From NCBI RefSeq assembly GCF_009377195.2, contig NZ_VJXX01000001.1, positions 372,001-436,000 of the forward strand: 64,000 bases of DNA, in the 5' to 3' direction. Of this stretch, positions 16,016 through 27,432 are shown piece after piece. Source of the stretch: Arthrobacter bussei. GTDB lineage: Bacteria > Actinomycetota > Actinomycetes > Actinomycetales > Micrococcaceae. Numbering within the stretch: position 1 is the stretch's first letter; each line of letters opens with the position of its first letter. The notes below the pieces were generated by a model. That model did no database searches and was not told the origin of the DNA. It was given only the letters and a program-made list of their open reading frames with translations. The translations under genes were made by a program, and so were the position numbers.

Positions 16016-16855
16016 CTAGGCGCTTTCGTGGTGGTGCGTGGTGGCGTCCGGAAGGCCGACGACGATGATGCGGCCGTTGCTGCGCAGGACCTCCACGGGG
16101 CTGTTGTACAGGTCCGACAGCACCTCGCTCGTCATGACCTCCTCGGGCGTGCCGACCCGGAACTCGCCGTCGGCCAGGTAGAGCACCCGGTCCACGTACT
16201 CGATGACGGGGTTGATCTCGTGCGTCACGAAGACCACGGCGCTGTTCTTCTCATGGCTCTGCCGGTTGATGAGGGAGCTGACCGCCTGCTGATGGTGCAG
16301 GTCGAGCGAGAGCAGGGGCTCGTCGCACAGGAGGACGGCCGGATCGGTGGCCAGCGCCTGCGCTGCGCGGAGCCGCTGCTGCTCGCCGCCGGACAGCAGT
16401 CCGACCGGGGCGTCCGCGTAGGACTCGGCCCCGACGTCGCGCAGGAGTCCGTCGACCCGCGCGTTGTAGGCGCTGCTGCGCAACCGGACACCCCAGCGGT
16501 GTCCGTCCACGCCGAGGCCCACGAGGTCCCTGGCCCGCAGCGGCGTGTCCGGCGGGAAGGATTTCTGCTGCGGGATGTACCCGAGGGTCCGGCTGCCGCG
16601 GGCGATGGGCCGGCCCTCGATCAGCGCCGTCCCGGTGTCGAGCTGCTGCAGACCGAGAAGCACCTTGAGGAAGCTGGTCTTACCCGAGCCGTTAGGGCCG
16701 AGGACGGCGAAGAACTCCCCCGGCATGATGTCGAGGTCCAGTCCCTGCCACAGGGTGCGGCTGCCGAACGAGAGCGCTGCCCCGCGCAGGCTGATGGCCG
16801 GCTGATCCCCACCACCCTGCGGGGAGGGGCTCTGCCGGGGCAACGTCGAGATCAT
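16016..16855 (-). CDS. znuC: Zinc ABC transporter ATP-binding protein ZnuC
   Basis: This 279-residue ABC ATPase has Walker A GPNGSGKTS, Q-loop YIPQQKSF, signature [16 protein letters not shown], Walker B VLLCDEPLLSLD and the H-loop THEIN. It energises zinc import with ZnuB and ZnuA. The protein ends in a His-rich tail (TTHHHESA), compatible with metal binding. It is the middle gene of the znuA-znuC-znuB operon, 89 bases after znuA. Confidence 0.9.
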   Translation of the reverse strand: MISTLPRQSPSPQGGGDQPAISLRGAALSFGSRTLWQGLDLDIMPGEFFAVLGPNGSGKTSFLKVLLGLQQLDTGTALIEGRPIARGSRTLGYIPQQKSFPPDTPLRARDLVGLGVDGHRWGVRLRSSAYNARVDGLLRDVGAESYADAPVGLLSGGEQQRLRAAQALATDPAVLLCDEPLLSLDLHHQQAVSSLINRQSHEKNSAVVFVTHEINPVIEYVDRVLYLADGEFRVGTPEEVMTSEVLSDLYNSPVEVLRSNGRIIVVGLPDATTHHHESA

Positions 16856-16944
16856 GCGGGCGGCTTCCAGTCTGTCGTGGCGGTGGCGGTGGAGGTGGCG
16901 GCGGCACGTTCCGGCCGTTCGCTCCGGTTCTCGGCCGGACGGCC

Positions 16945-17961
16945 TCAGCCCTCGAGGGCGGCCTCGACGGTGTCCGTGTTGGCCGTCATCCAGGACACGT
17001 AGTCCTCGCCGTCGGGCAGTGTCTCGGTGAAGTCCAGCACCGGGAGGCCGGCACCGTCAGCGGCCGAGCGGACCGCTTCCGTCTGCGATCCCTCGGTCTG
17101 GTCATTGTAGGCAAGGAAGGCCAGCCGGCCACCGCTGACGAGGTCCTTCATCTCGTTCAGTGCAGCCACCGGGACGTCGGTCTCCTCCTCGACCGCCTCG
17201 CTGAATCCCTCCGGAGTCACGTTCTCGAGACCCGCCGCCTCGAGCAGGTAGGCGGGAACGGGTTCCGTGACCGCGACCTCCTTGCCTGCCCCCTCGGCGG
17301 CCAGCGCGGCCAGGCGGTCCTGCACCGGCTGCAACTCTGCCGCGAAGGCGTCTGCCCGCTCCTGGTAGGCGTCGGCGTTGGCCCCGTCGAGCCGTCCGAG
17401 CTCATCCGCGATCGCATCGGCCAGGGTGACCATGGCCGGCAGGTCGTACCAGACGTGCTCGTTGAACGCGCCGTGGCCGTGGCCGTCCTCGTCGGCATGG
17501 CCGGCCTCCGAGGACTCCGCCTCCTCGGCGTGTCCAGCCGCCTCGTCGGCGTGCTCCTCGCTCTCGGCGGCATCCTCGAGTCCGGACAGTTCGACGGCGT
17601 TCAGCACCGCCCCCACCCCCGTCTCCTCCGCGAGGCGGCCGAGGAAGGTGTCGTACCCTCCCCCGTTCTCGATCACGAGGTCCGCCTCGGAGACGGACAG
17701 CTTGTCCTGCACCGTCGCCTCGTACGAATGCGGATCCTGGCTGAGGCTGTCGACGATCGAGGTGACCTCGACGTCCTCGCCGCCGACCACCGAAGCGATG
17801 TTCCCGAACACGTTCGTGGACGTCACGACCGAGAGGACCCCGCCCGCTCCGGCGGACCCGGCGTCCGCTCCGCCGTCCGGGGTCCCGCCGCCACAGGCGG
17901 CGAGGCCGAGGGCCGAGGCCGCGAGGAGGGCAGTCACGGCGAGAGGACGGGAAGCGGGCAT
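16945..17961 (-). CDS. znuA: Zinc-binding lipoprotein ZnuA
   Basis: This 338-residue cluster A-I substrate-binding protein has a lipoprotein signal peptide with lipobox LAAC near residue 22. After the conserved SQDPHSYEATVQDK region it has an acidic, His-rich loop (HADE, HAEE, HADEDGHGHG, about residues 136-165) typical of zinc-specific members. EHVWYDLP follows as a metal ligand region. It captures zinc outside the membrane for ZnuBC. A candidate Zur site lies 60-75 bases upstream. Confidence 0.92.
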   Translation of the reverse strand: MPASRPLAVTALLAASALGLAACGGGTPDGGADAGSAGAGGVLSVVTSTNVFGNIASVVGGEDVEVTSIVDSLSQDPHSYEATVQDKLSVSEADLVIENGGGYDTFLGRLAEETGVGAVLNAVELSGLEDAAESEEHADEAAGHAEEAESSEAGHADEDGHGHGAFNEHVWYDLPAMVTLADAIADELGRLDGANADAYQERADAFAAELQPVQDRLAALAAEGAGKEVAVTEPVPAYLLEAAGLENVTPEGFSEAVEEETDVPVAALNEMKDLVSGGRLAFLAYNDQTEGSQTEAVRSAADGAGLPVLDFTETLPDGEDYVSWMTANTDTVEAALEG

Positions 17962-18007
17962 GGAGGACCTCGATCAGACTATTGAGAACTGTTTACGTTA
18001 GCGAATC

Positions 18008-18037
18008 GAGTCTAGCCGAAACGGGAATCATTCGCAT
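18008..18037 (-). promoter_or_regulatory. znuA promoter with candidate Zur box
   Basis: On the minus strand a -10 box TAGACT (18013 to 18008) lies upstream of znuA. Its -35 region overlaps ATGCGAATGATTCCCG (18037 to 18022). The core AATGATT and flanks match about 10 of 15 positions of the Fur/Zur-type palindrome TGAAAATCATTTTCA read on the other strand. Zur repression of znuACB is therefore likely, although the flanking arms are degenerate. Confidence 0.4.
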
Positions 18038-18060
18038 ACGGCACGCACGGGTAGCGCCTG

Positions 18061-19149
18061 TCAGCCGACCGTCGTCTCGGCCCCGTTGACGCCCTCTCCC
18101 GATCGCCGCGCGCCATGATTCTGCGTCGCATCGCGGATCTCGCCGATCAACTGCTCGATCACGTCCTCGAGGAACAGCACCCCTCGTGTTGCGCCGTCGT
18201 GCCCGAGCACGCGCGCCACGTGGGAGCCCGTGCGCTGCATCACGGCCAGCGCGTCCTCGATCTCGTCGTTCAGGGCGAGGTTGGCCAGGGTGCGGACCTT
18301 GTTCTCGGTGATCGGTCTGCGGTACATCGCCTGCGGCATGGACATGATGTCCTTCAGGTGCATGTATCCCGTCAGGTTGCCGTGCTCGTCCACCATCACG
18401 AATCGCGAGAAACCGGTGCGGCCCACGGCCCGCTCGAAGTCCTCGGGCGTCGCATCGGTCCGGATCGTCACCAGTTCGGTGAGCGGGATCATGGTGGTCT
18501 CGGCGGTCTGCCCGGAGAACTCGAGCGCGCTGGTGATCAGTCCGGACTCGTCGTCGACCAGGCCGCTCTTCGTCGACTCCTCGACGATCGACTGCACCTC
18601 CTCGAGCGTGTAGGTCGAGGACACCTCGTCCTTCGGTTCCACCTTCATGGCCCGCAGGATGTGGTTCGCGGCCCAGTTGAGCGAGGAGATCACCGGGTTG
18701 ACGATCCGCGCGATCATGACGAGCGGGGGTGCCAGCAGCAGCGCCGCCTTGTCGGCGACGGACACCGAGATGTTCTTCGGCACCATCTCGCCGAACGTGA
18801 CGTGCAGGAACGTGACGAGCAGCAGTGCCAGTGCGAACGCCACACCGTCGGCCAGTCCCTCGGGAACACCGACGGCCTCGAACGGCACCACGAACAGGTG
18901 GTGGATGGCAGGTTCCGCGACCTGGAGGATGAGCAGCGAGCACACCGTGATGCCGAGCTGGGAACAGGCCAGCATGAGGGACACGTGCTCCATCGCCCAG
19001 ATGGTGGTGCGGGCACGCTTCGAGCCGGCATCGGCCAGAGGCTCGATCTGGCTGCGGCGTGCCGACATCACCGCGAACTCGGCGCCGACGAAGAAGGCGT
19101 TGCCCATCAGGAGGACGACGAGCCAGACGATCCCTGCCCAGTCACTCAT
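18061..19149 (-). CDS. CNNM/CorC-type DUF21 and CBS-domain membrane protein
   Basis: This 362-residue protein has an N-terminal DUF21 membrane domain with about four helices (residues 5-150, with the conserved FGEMVPKN motif) and a C-terminal CBS pair (about 205-340). It lacks the CorC/HlyC C-terminal domain seen in its neighbour. DUF21-CBS proteins (CNNM/CorC family) are implicated in magnesium, sodium or cobalt transport across the membrane. It overlaps the upstream paralogue by four bases (ATGA), so both are co-translated and may form a hetero-oligomer. Confidence 0.88.
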   Translation of the reverse strand: MSDWAGIVWLVVLLMGNAFFVGAEFAVMSARRSQIEPLADAGSKRARTTIWAMEHVSLMLACSQLGITVCSLLILQVAEPAIHHLFVVPFEAVGVPEGLADGVAFALALLLVTFLHVTFGEMVPKNISVSVADKAALLLAPPLVMIARIVNPVISSLNWAANHILRAMKVEPKDEVSSTYTLEEVQSIVEESTKSGLVDDESGLITSALEFSGQTAETTMIPLTELVTIRTDATPEDFERAVGRTGFSRFVMVDEHGNLTGYMHLKDIMSMPQAMYRRPITENKVRTLANLALNDEIEDALAVMQRTGSHVARVLGHDGATRGVLFLEDVIEQLIGEIRDATQNHGARRSGEGVNGAETTVG

Positions 19150-20615
19150 CGGTGGTCCTTCCCCACGGCCGTGCTCCCCGCGAGTGCGGGAGTCCCGGCG
19201 CGCTGCGGTCGCGTCTCGTCGGTCACCGGTCGGTGCTCAGGGACGACGGCACGGTCCGGGGCAGGGTCGGCAGCATCGTCAGCGGCACTGCCGGACCCGT
19301 CCGGCTCGAGCGGCCCCTGGACCGGCGTCGGCCGGAACTGGACGCGGTCGATCCGCCGTCCGTCCATGCGCTCCACCGTGAGCGTCCCCGCCGGGACGCT
19401 GACGACGTCGCCCGCCTCGGCGACGCGGCCGAGTTCGGCGAGGATGAACCCCGCGACCGTCTCGTACCCTGCCTCGTCCGGCACCACGAGGTCGGGGATC
19501 TGCAGGGTGACCTCGTCAGGACGCATGAGGCCGGGGAAGAACCAATCGCCGGCCGCGCTCTGGAGCACCCCCGGCTTCAGCTTGTCGTGCTCGTCCTTCA
19601 CCTCGCCCACGATCTCCTCGACGAGGTCCTCGAGCGTCGCGACGCCCGCGGTCCCGCCGTATTCGTCCAGCACGACGGCGAGCTGCAGGTTGGCCTCCCG
19701 GAGTTCGCTGAGCAACGAGTCGAGGTGCACGGTCTCCGGCACGCGCAGCACGTCGGTCATGATGGTGCCCGCCGGTAGCTCCGCCCGCTTGTGGCGTGGG
19801 ACGGAGACGGCCTTCTTCACGTGGACCACGCCACGGATGTCATCGGCGGACTCACCGATGAGGGGGAACCGCGAGTAGCCCGTGCGCCGGGCCGCCTCGA
19901 CGACGTCGGCGACCGTCTGGTCGGAGTCGATGACCTCCATGCGGATCCGCGGCGTCATGACGTCCGCGGCCGTGCGCTCGGAGAAGCTGAAGGTGCGTGC
20001 CAGGAAGGTGGCGGTGGACTGGTCGAGCGTTCCCATCTCGGCCGAACGACGGACCAGGGACGAGAGCTCGGACGGCGTGCGCGCGCCAGAGATCTCCTCC
20101 TTCGCCTCGAGTCCGAACACGTTCAGGACCCGGTTCGAGAACCCGTTGAGCACGATAATGGCCGGCTTGAAGACGGCAGTGAAGAGCAGCTGCGGCCGCG
20201 CGAGGGCCTTGCCCACCCGGAACGGCAGGGCGATGGAGAGGTTCTTGGGGACGAGCTCACCGATCAGCATCGAGAGCAGGGTGGCGAGCACCATCGCGAT
20301 GACGATCGAGGAGGACGCCACGAGCGCCTCCGAGAGCCCGAGGGACGTCAGCGGACCCTCGAGGAGCCGCCCGACGGACGGCTCCATCACGTACCCCGTG
20401 AGCAGGGTGGTCATCGTGATGCCCAGCTGGCAGCTCGAGAGCTGCGTGGAGAGCGACCTCAGGCAGCGGAGCAGCGGTTCGGCCCCGGTGTCGCCGTCGT
20501 CGACCGCCCGCTGGACGTAGGTCTGGTCGAGCGCGACGAGCGCGAACTCGACCGCCACGAAGAACCCCGTCCCGAGGACGAGGAGTACACCGGCGGCGAG
20601 ATAGATCCATTCCAC
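19146..20615 (-). CDS. CNNM/CorC-type protein with DUF21, CBS and CorC-C domains
   Basis: This 489-residue paralogue of the next gene starts at GTG 20615. It has the DUF21 membrane domain with IGELVPKNLSIALP, two CBS motifs (VMTPRIRMEVID to the RTGYSRFPLIGE region, then VVLDEYGGTAGVATLEDLVEEIVGE) and the CorC/HlyC C-terminal domain (AGYETVAGFILAELGRV). It ends with about 50 disordered acidic residues. The two-gene arrangement of a long and a short CNNM protein is common in Actinobacteria. The likely role is divalent-cation export or sensing. Transcription may start about 200 bases upstream, leaving a long leader. Confidence 0.9.
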   Translation of the reverse strand: MEWIYLAAGVLLVLGTGFFVAVEFALVALDQTYVQRAVDDGDTGAEPLLRCLRSLSTQLSSCQLGITMTTLLTGYVMEPSVGRLLEGPLTSLGLSEALVASSSIVIAMVLATLLSMLIGELVPKNLSIALPFRVGKALARPQLLFTAVFKPAIIVLNGFSNRVLNVFGLEAKEEISGARTPSELSSLVRRSAEMGTLDQSTATFLARTFSFSERTAADVMTPRIRMEVIDSDQTVADVVEAARRTGYSRFPLIGESADDIRGVVHVKKAVSVPRHKRAELPAGTIMTDVLRVPETVHLDSLLSELREANLQLAVVLDEYGGTAGVATLEDLVEEIVGEVKDEHDKLKPGVLQSAAGDWFFPGLMRPDEVTLQIPDLVVPDEAGYETVAGFILAELGRVAEAGDVVSVPAGTLTVERMDGRRIDRVQFRPTPVQGPLEPDGSGSAADDAADPAPDRAVVPEHRPVTDETRPQRAGTPALAGSTAVGKDHR

Positions 20616-20905
20616 CGCTGCTACCCCTTCCCGGTCGGGCGGGACAGGGTTCGCAGCGGTCCCCGTCTGAGGGGGTCCGCGGCGTCCGTCGGCAGTGGCA
20701 CCGGGCCGTGGTCCGCGTCGGCGGGAGGTCCGGCCTGCGGGCCGGACAGCGCATGGGCAAGAGGAGAGGGGATGCCGGCGTCGAGCCGGCCCCTAGAAGG
20801 ACTGTCCATAAGAAGGCCAGTTTACCGGCTCCGCCCTTCTCCGCCACACGCGATTCCGCTGACCGCGATCGCACCGATCCGTGCAGGGAGCCGGCCCCAC
20901 GCGCC
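20616..20905 (-). other. Long leader region upstream of the CNNM gene pair
   Basis: A minus-strand -10 candidate TAAACT (20825 to 20820) precedes a roughly 200-base leader with a GC-rich hairpin (GGGGCCGGC paired with GCCGGCATCCCC). A 62-codon open frame (ATG 20809 to TAG 20621) fills the leader and stops 5 bases before the GTG start. Its composition does not look like a conserved protein. No known riboswitch consensus is evident. Confidence 0.35.
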
Positions 20906-22423
<1,518 letters not shown>

Positions 22424-22540
22424 CTAGTGCGTCGGCCGTGCCGCTCCCACTCCGGGTGCCACTCCCGGGGCGCCCGCGGTACCCGCTCCGGAGGGTACCC
22501 GGGCGACGCGGCTGATTGGATTGTTCGTCAGTCCTGTCAC

Positions 22541-22546
22541 TACACT
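22541..22546 (+). promoter_or_regulatory. kgd promoter -10 box
   Basis: TACACT precedes the kgd start by about 80 bases. Transcription would begin near 22553, leaving a leader of roughly 75 bases with ribosome-binding site GGAAGAGG before GTG 22629. Confidence 0.45.
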
Positions 22547-22628
22547 TGGACAGGGTCCAGACACGGCTTCGCGCCGATCCTGCCGACCGCTCCGCGCTCA
22601 GGGCAACTTACGGAAGAGGCGTTTACAC

Positions 22629-25600
22629 GTGCCAGAACAGACCAGCCACCGGTTACCTGAAGAATTCGGCGGGAACGAGTGGCTTGTTGACGAACTCTAC
22701 GAGCAGTTCCAGAAGGACCGCCACTCGGTCGACCGGAAGTGGTGGGAGCTCTTCGATTCGTTCGATGCGGAGTCGGCGCCTGCGGAGAACGGACGCCCCT
22801 CGGCGTCGAAGCCAGCCGATCCCGCGACCGCACCCGCGTCGACCAGGCCCCAGGCCCCTGCTGCCGGAAGCCCCACATCGTCGGTGACGGCCCATCCGCC
22901 GACCAAGGAACTCCCCGTCGTCACGGCGGAGGCACCCGCACCCAAGGCGTCGGGCGAGAGCCCGGCCAGTACGCAGGAGAGCGGCAAGCCTCCCGTGGCG
23001 AAGGAACCGGCCAGGAAGCCCGAGACCTCCCGCGAGGAGAAGTCCGCCGCCAAGCCCATCCCTGCGCAGCTCCCGGCCTCGGACCGGAATGCCGAGATGG
23101 ACGAGAACAAGGTCAGTGTGCTGCGTGGACCCGCCAAGGCGATCGCCACCAACATGGAGGCCAGCCTCACCGTCCCGACCGCGACCAGCGTCCGCGCCAT
23201 CCCCGCGAAGCTGCTGATCGACAACCGCGTGGTCATCAACAGCAACCTCGCGCGCGCCCGGGGCGGCAAGGTCTCGTTCACGCACCTCATCGGCTACGCG
23301 ATCATCCGGGCGCTGGCCCAGTTCCCCTCGCAGAACGTCTACTACGACGTGATCGACGGCAAACCGTCCGCCGTGCAGCCCGCGCACGTGAACTTCGGTC
23401 TCGCCATCGACATGCCGAAGCCGGACGGCACGCGCTCGCTCGTGGTGCCGAACATCAAGAAGGCCGAGACCATGAACTTCTCGGAGTTCTGGCACGCCTA
23501 CGAGGCCCTCGTGAGGAAGGCCCGCGCGGGCAAGCTCGGTGCCGACGACTACGCCGGCACCACGGTGTCCCTCACCAATCCCGGCGGGATCGGGACGGTG
23601 CACTCCGTGCCCCGGCTCTCCAGGGGACAGGCCTGCATCATCGGAGCGGGCGCCCTCGAGTACCCTGCCGAGTTCCAGGGTTCGAGCGAGAAGACCCTGG
23701 CCAAGCACGCCATCAGCAAGACGATCACGCTGACCTCGACCTACGACCACCGCGTCATCCAGGGCGCGGGCAGCGGCGAGTTCCTGCGGATCATCCACCA
23801 GCTCCTGCTGGGTGAGCAGGGCTTCTACGACGAGATCTTCGAGTCGCTGCGGATCCCTTACGAGCCGGTGCGCTGGAGTGCCGACATCCAGGTGGATCCG
23901 ATGGACCAGATCAACAAGGTCGCCCGGATCCAGCAGCTCATCCACGCCTACCGCGTGCGTGGCCATCTCATGGCGGACACGAACCCCCTCGAGTACGTGC
24001 AGCGCAAGCACGCCGATCTCGACATCCGCACGCACGGGCTGACGCTGTGGGACCTCGACCGCGAATGGCCGACCGGTGGGTTCGGCGGCCAGCCGATGCT
24101 CAAGTTCCGCGACATGCTCGGCGTCCTCCGTGATGCCTACTGCCGCACCACGGGCATTGAGTACATGCACCTGCAGGACCCCGCCGAGCGGCAGTGGTTC
24201 CAGGACGAGCTGGAGCACCCCTACTCCAAGCCGAGCCGCGAGGAGCAGCTGCGCATCCTGCACAAGCTCAATTCGGCGGAGGCCTTCGAGACGTTCCTCC
24301 AGACGAAGTTCGTCGGGCAGAAGCGCTTCTCCCTCGAGGGCGGCGAGTCGCTCATCCCGCTGCTCGACGCCGTCATCTCCGGAGCAGCGGACGACGGCCT
24401 CGACGAGGTCGCGATCGGTATGGCCCACCGCGGCCGACTGAACGTGCTCACGAACATCGCCGGCAAGACCTACGCGCAGGTGTTCCGCGAGTTCGAGGGT
24501 ACGCAGGACCCGCGCTCCGTCCAGGGTTCCGGTGACGTGAAGTACCACCTCGGCACCGAGGGGACCTTCACCTCCGACGCCGGCAACGAGACGAAGGTCT
24601 ACCTGGCTGCCAATCCCTCGCACCTCGAGGCCGTCGACCCCGTGCTCGAGGGCATCGTCCGCGCCAAGCAGGACCTGCTCGACCAGGGCGAGACCTTCCC
24701 GGTGCTGCCGATCCTCATCCACGGCGACGCGGCCTTCGCGGGCCAGGGCGTCGTCGCGGAGACCCTGAACCTCTCGCAGCTGCGCGGGTACCGCACGGGC
24801 GGCACCATCCATGTGATCGTCAACAACCAGGTCGGCTTCACCACCAGCCCGACGTCGTCGCGCTCGTCGGTGTACTCGACGGACGTCGCGAAGATGGTCC
24901 AGGCCCCGATCTTCCACGTGAACGGGGACGATCCCGAGGCCGTGGTGCGCGTGGCGCAGATGGCGTACCAGTTCCGCCAGCGCTTCAACAAGGACGTCGT
25001 CATCGACATGGTGTGCTACCGCCGCCGTGGGCACAACGAGGGTGACGACCCCTCGATGACGCAGCCGATGATGTACAACCTCATCGAGGCGAAGCGCTCG
25101 GTCCGCAAGCTCTACACCGAGGCGCTCATCGGGCGCGGGGACATCACGCAGGAGGAGGCGGAGCAGGCGCTCCGCGACTACCAGGAACGCCTGGAGCGCG
25201 TATTCGCGGAGACGCACGCCGCTCAGACCTCGCCCATCCCCGTGATCACGAAGGATCCCCAGGCGGTGTCCGACCTCGAGCGTCCTTACGCCCAGCAGGC
25301 CGACGGCGCCGCGGGCGCTGCACCTCAGACGGCGATCAGCGCGGAGACCCTGGCCCACATCGGTGCCGCGCACACCTCGATCCCCGACGGCTTCACCGTC
25401 CATCCCAAGCTGAAGGCCCTCCTGGAGAAGCGTGAGCAGATGGCGCGCGAGGGTGGCATCGACTGGGGCTTCGGCGAGATCGCGGCCTTCGGATCGCTGC
25501 TCATGGAGGGCGTGCCCGTGCGGCTCGCCGGCCAGGACTCACGGCGCGGCACCTTCGTGCAGCGCCACGCGGTCTTCCACGACCGCGCGACGGGCCACGA

Positions 25601-26483
25601 GTGGCTGCCCCTGGACGACCTCGCTCAGGACCAGGCGAAGTTCTGGGTCTACGATTCCCTGCTCAGCGAGTACGCGGCGATGGGCTTCGAGTACGGCTAC
25701 TCCGTGGAGCGGCCCGATGCCCTGGTGATCTGGGAGGCGCAGTTCGGCGACTTCGTCAACGGCGCGCAGACGATCATCGACGAGTTCATCAGCTCGGCCG
25801 AACAGAAGTGGGGCCAGCGGTCCTCGCTGGTCCTCATGCTCCCGCACGGCTACGAGGGGCAGGGGCCGGACCACTCGTCCGCCCGGATCGAACGCTTCCT
25901 CCAGATGTGCGCCGAGCAGAACATGGTGGTCGCCAACCCCAGCAGTGCGGCGTCCCACTTCCACCTGCTGCGCCGCCACGCGTACACCCGGCCGAGGAAG
26001 CCCCTCGTGATCTTCACGCCGAAGCAGCTGCTCCGTCTCAAGGGTGCGGCGAGCTCGGTCGAGGACTTCACGCAGGGCACGTTCCGCCCGGTCATCCCCG
26101 ACACGCTCGGGACCTCGGGCAAGGACGTCGAGCGCGTGATCATGGTGTCCGGCAGGCTGTACTACGACCTCCTGGCGTCACGGCAGAAGCTCGACGACGA
26201 CCGGACGGCCATCGTCCGCGTCGAGCAGCTCTACCCGCTCCCCGTGGAGGAGATCAGGGCCGCCGTCGGTGCGTACCCGAACGCCGAGCTCGTGTGGGCG
26301 CAGGACGAGCCGGCGAACCAGGGGCCATGGCCGTTCATCGGCCTGAACCTGCCGCAGGAGCTGGACCGGCCCCTCAGGCTCGCCAGCCGACCGGCCTCGG
26401 CCTCGACCGCCACGGGCTCGGCCAAGAACCACGCGATCGAGCAGGAACTGCTCATCAAGAAGGCGTTCGGCCGGCAGAAGTAA
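22629..26483 (+). CDS. kgd: Multifunctional 2-oxoglutarate metabolism enzyme Kgd
   Basis: This 1284-residue enzyme combines several parts. Its N-terminal helix is [22 protein letters not shown] Pro/Ala-rich linker (about residues 45-150) follows, then an E2-type acyltransferase domain with the catalytic [13 protein letters not shown] (H374), then a thiamine-diphosphate E1o region. E1 motifs include [23 protein letters not shown] and [12 protein letters not shown]. It lacks a lipoyl domain. In Actinobacteria such proteins supply 2-oxoglutarate dehydrogenase activity with the pyruvate dehydrogenase E2/E3, or decarboxylase and carboligase activity. GTG 22629 is chosen for its GGAAGAGG site and conserved N-terminus. 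Confidence 0.96.
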   Translation: MPEQTSHRLPEEFGGNEWLVDELYEQFQKDRHSVDRKWWELFDSFDAESAPAENGRPSASKPADPATAPASTRPQAPAAGSPTSSVTAHPPTKELPVVTAEAPAPKASGESPASTQESGKPPVAKEPARKPETSREEKSAAKPIPAQLPASDRNAEMDENKVSVLRGPAKAIATNMEASLTVPTATSVRAIPAKLLIDNRVVINSNLARARGGKVSFTHLIGYAIIRALAQFPSQNVYYDVIDGKPSAVQPAHVNFGLAIDMPKPDGTRSLVVPNIKKAETMNFSEFWHAYEALVRKARAGKLGADDYAGTTVSLTNPGGIGTVHSVPRLSRGQACIIGAGALEYPAEFQGSSEKTLAKHAISKTITLTSTYDHRVIQGAGSGEFLRIIHQLLLGEQGFYDEIFESLRIPYEPVRWSADIQVDPMDQINKVARIQQLIHAYRVRGHLMADTNPLEYVQRKHADLDIRTHGLTLWDLDREWPTGGFGGQPMLKFRDMLGVLRDAYCRTTGIEYMHLQDPAERQWFQDELEHPYSKPSREEQLRILHKLNSAEAFETFLQTKFVGQKRFSLEGGESLIPLLDAVISGAADDGLDEVAIGMAHRGRLNVLTNIAGKTYAQVFREFEGTQDPRSVQGSGDVKYHLGTEGTFTSDAGNETKVYLAANPSHLEAVDPVLEGIVRAKQDLLDQGETFPVLPILIHGDAAFAGQGVVAETLNLSQLRGYRTGGTIHVIVNNQVGFTTSPTSSRSSVYSTDVAKMVQAPIFHVNGDDPEAVVRVAQMAYQFRQRFNKDVVIDMVCYRRRGHNEGDDPSMTQPMMYNLIEAKRSVRKLYTEALIGRGDITQEEAEQALRDYQERLERVFAETHAAQTSPIPVITKDPQAVSDLERPYAQQADGAAGAAPQTAISAETLAHIGAAHTSIPDGFTVHPKLKALLEKREQMAREGGIDWGFGEIAAFGSLLMEGVPVRLAGQDSRRGTFVQRHAVFHDRATGHEWLPLDDLAQDQAKFWVYDSLLSEYAAMGFEYGYSVERPDALVIWEAQFGDFVNGAQTIIDEFISSAEQKWGQRSSLVLMLPHGYEGQGPDHSSARIERFLQMCAEQNMVVANPSSAASHFHLLRRHAYTRPRKPLVIFTPKQLLRLKGAASSVEDFTQGTFRPVIPDTLGTSGKDVERVIMVSGRLYYDLLASRQKLDDDRTAIVRVEQLYPLPVEEIRAAVGAYPNAELVWAQDEPANQGPWPFIGLNLPQELDRPLRLASRPASASTATGSAKNHAIEQELLIKKAFGRQK

Positions 26484-26494
26484 GCCATCAGTAT

Positions 26495-26533
26495 GATGTC
26501 AGGTGGGGCCCATGGCCCCACCTGATGTCTTTT
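26495..26533 (+). terminator. Rho-independent terminator of kgd
   Basis: A 16-bp stem (GATGTCAGGTGGGGCC with GGCCCCACCTGATGTC, two G-U pairs) has a 3-base loop and is followed by TTTT. It lies 12 bases after the kgd stop. Confidence 0.85.
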
Positions 26534-26604
26534 AAGGGATCGAGGCCGGCAGGCAGCGCCGCCGGACCCACCCGCACACCGACGACCAGCACACCGAGGG
26601 ACCA

Positions 26605-27204
26605 GTGGAACAACGCAGAATCCGGCTAGCAGCAGTGGGCGACGAACTCCTCGCGGGGATCGGTGATCCCCGCGCCCTCGGCTGGCTCGGTCGCGTCATG
26701 GCCCGCACGCGCCCCGACAACGCCGTGATCGAGGCCTTCAGCCTCCCCGCGCCCGCCGAGGGCACGGAAGCGCTGGCGAACCGCTGGTTGCAGGAGGCGG
26801 GCCGCCGCTTCGCGGATGGACACGAGAACCGTCTGGTCATCGGCCTGTCGGACCGCGATCTCGATCTCGACCTCTCCACCGCCCGCAGCCGGCTCAACCT
26901 CGCGAACATCCTCGACGGCGCGTCCCAGTCGAGCGTCAAGGTCCTGGTGGTCGGGCCGCCCCCCGGCCTCGACGCCGAGCGGAACAGGCGCCTGGCCGAT
27001 CTGTCCGCAGCCTTCGGAGACGTCACGACGCGACGCAAGCACGTCTTCGTCGATACGTTCACCCCGCTGCTGGCGCACGAGCAGTGGCGGCACGACCTCG
27101 CCGCCAACGGCGGCACCCCCGGGCAGGCCGGATACGGCCTCATGGCGTGGCTGGTGCTGCACCGGGGCTGGTTCCAATGGCTCGACGTGCCCGCGCCAGA
27201 GTAG
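26605..27204 (+). CDS. SGNH-like protein lacking the catalytic serine
   Basis: This 199-residue protein starts at GTG 26605 behind GAGGG. It resembles GDSL/SGNH hydrolases: block I reads AAVGDELLAGIGDPRALGWLGRV, with Glu14 where the nucleophilic Ser of GDS is expected. A central LVIGLSDRDLDLDLS stretch follows. The usual C-terminal DxxH catalytic block is replaced by NGGTPGQAGYGLMAWLV. Both catalytic positions therefore look lost, so a binding or structural role is plausible. There is no signal peptide, so it is probably cytoplasmic. It stands alone between two terminators. Confidence 0.7.
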   Translation: MEQRRIRLAAVGDELLAGIGDPRALGWLGRVMARTRPDNAVIEAFSLPAPAEGTEALANRWLQEAGRRFADGHENRLVIGLSDRDLDLDLSTARSRLNLANILDGASQSSVKVLVVGPPPGLDAERNRRLADLSAAFGDVTTRRKHVFVDTFTPLLAHEQWRHDLAANGGTPGQAGYGLMAWLVLHRGWFQWLDVPAPE

Positions 27205-27223
27205 ACCCGCTTCGCGCAGGAAG

Positions 27224-27254
27224 GCCCCGATGACACGCCGTCGTCGGGGCTTTT
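27224..27254 (+). terminator. Rho-independent terminator of the SGNH-like gene
   Basis: GCCCCGA and TCGGGGC pair around a 13-base loop and are followed by TTTT, 20 bases past the stop. Confidence 0.8.
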
Positions 27255-27432
27255 GCGTTCCTCAGAAACCTTATATTTCACAGAGGTAACGAATGGGTTA
27301 TCAATGGTTCACTGAGTGTCTAGAGGCAACGATCGTTCGCTATGCTGACCCAGTGTGATTGCCGTCACTGCCGCAATCCGCCTCGAGGGTCATGACTGCG
27401 TCCCTCGCGCCAAGCACAGTAAGGACTATCGA

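Noticed and set aside
20616-20825. yybP-ykoY or M-box riboswitch before the CNNM genes
   Set aside because: AGGGGTAGC near the start is only superficially like the yybP-ykoY consensus, and the remaining conserved elements are absent.
22653-25403. 916-codon open frame on the minus strand
   Set aside because: It lies wholly antisense to kgd, whose protein is clearly conserved. High GC content creates such long mirror frames.
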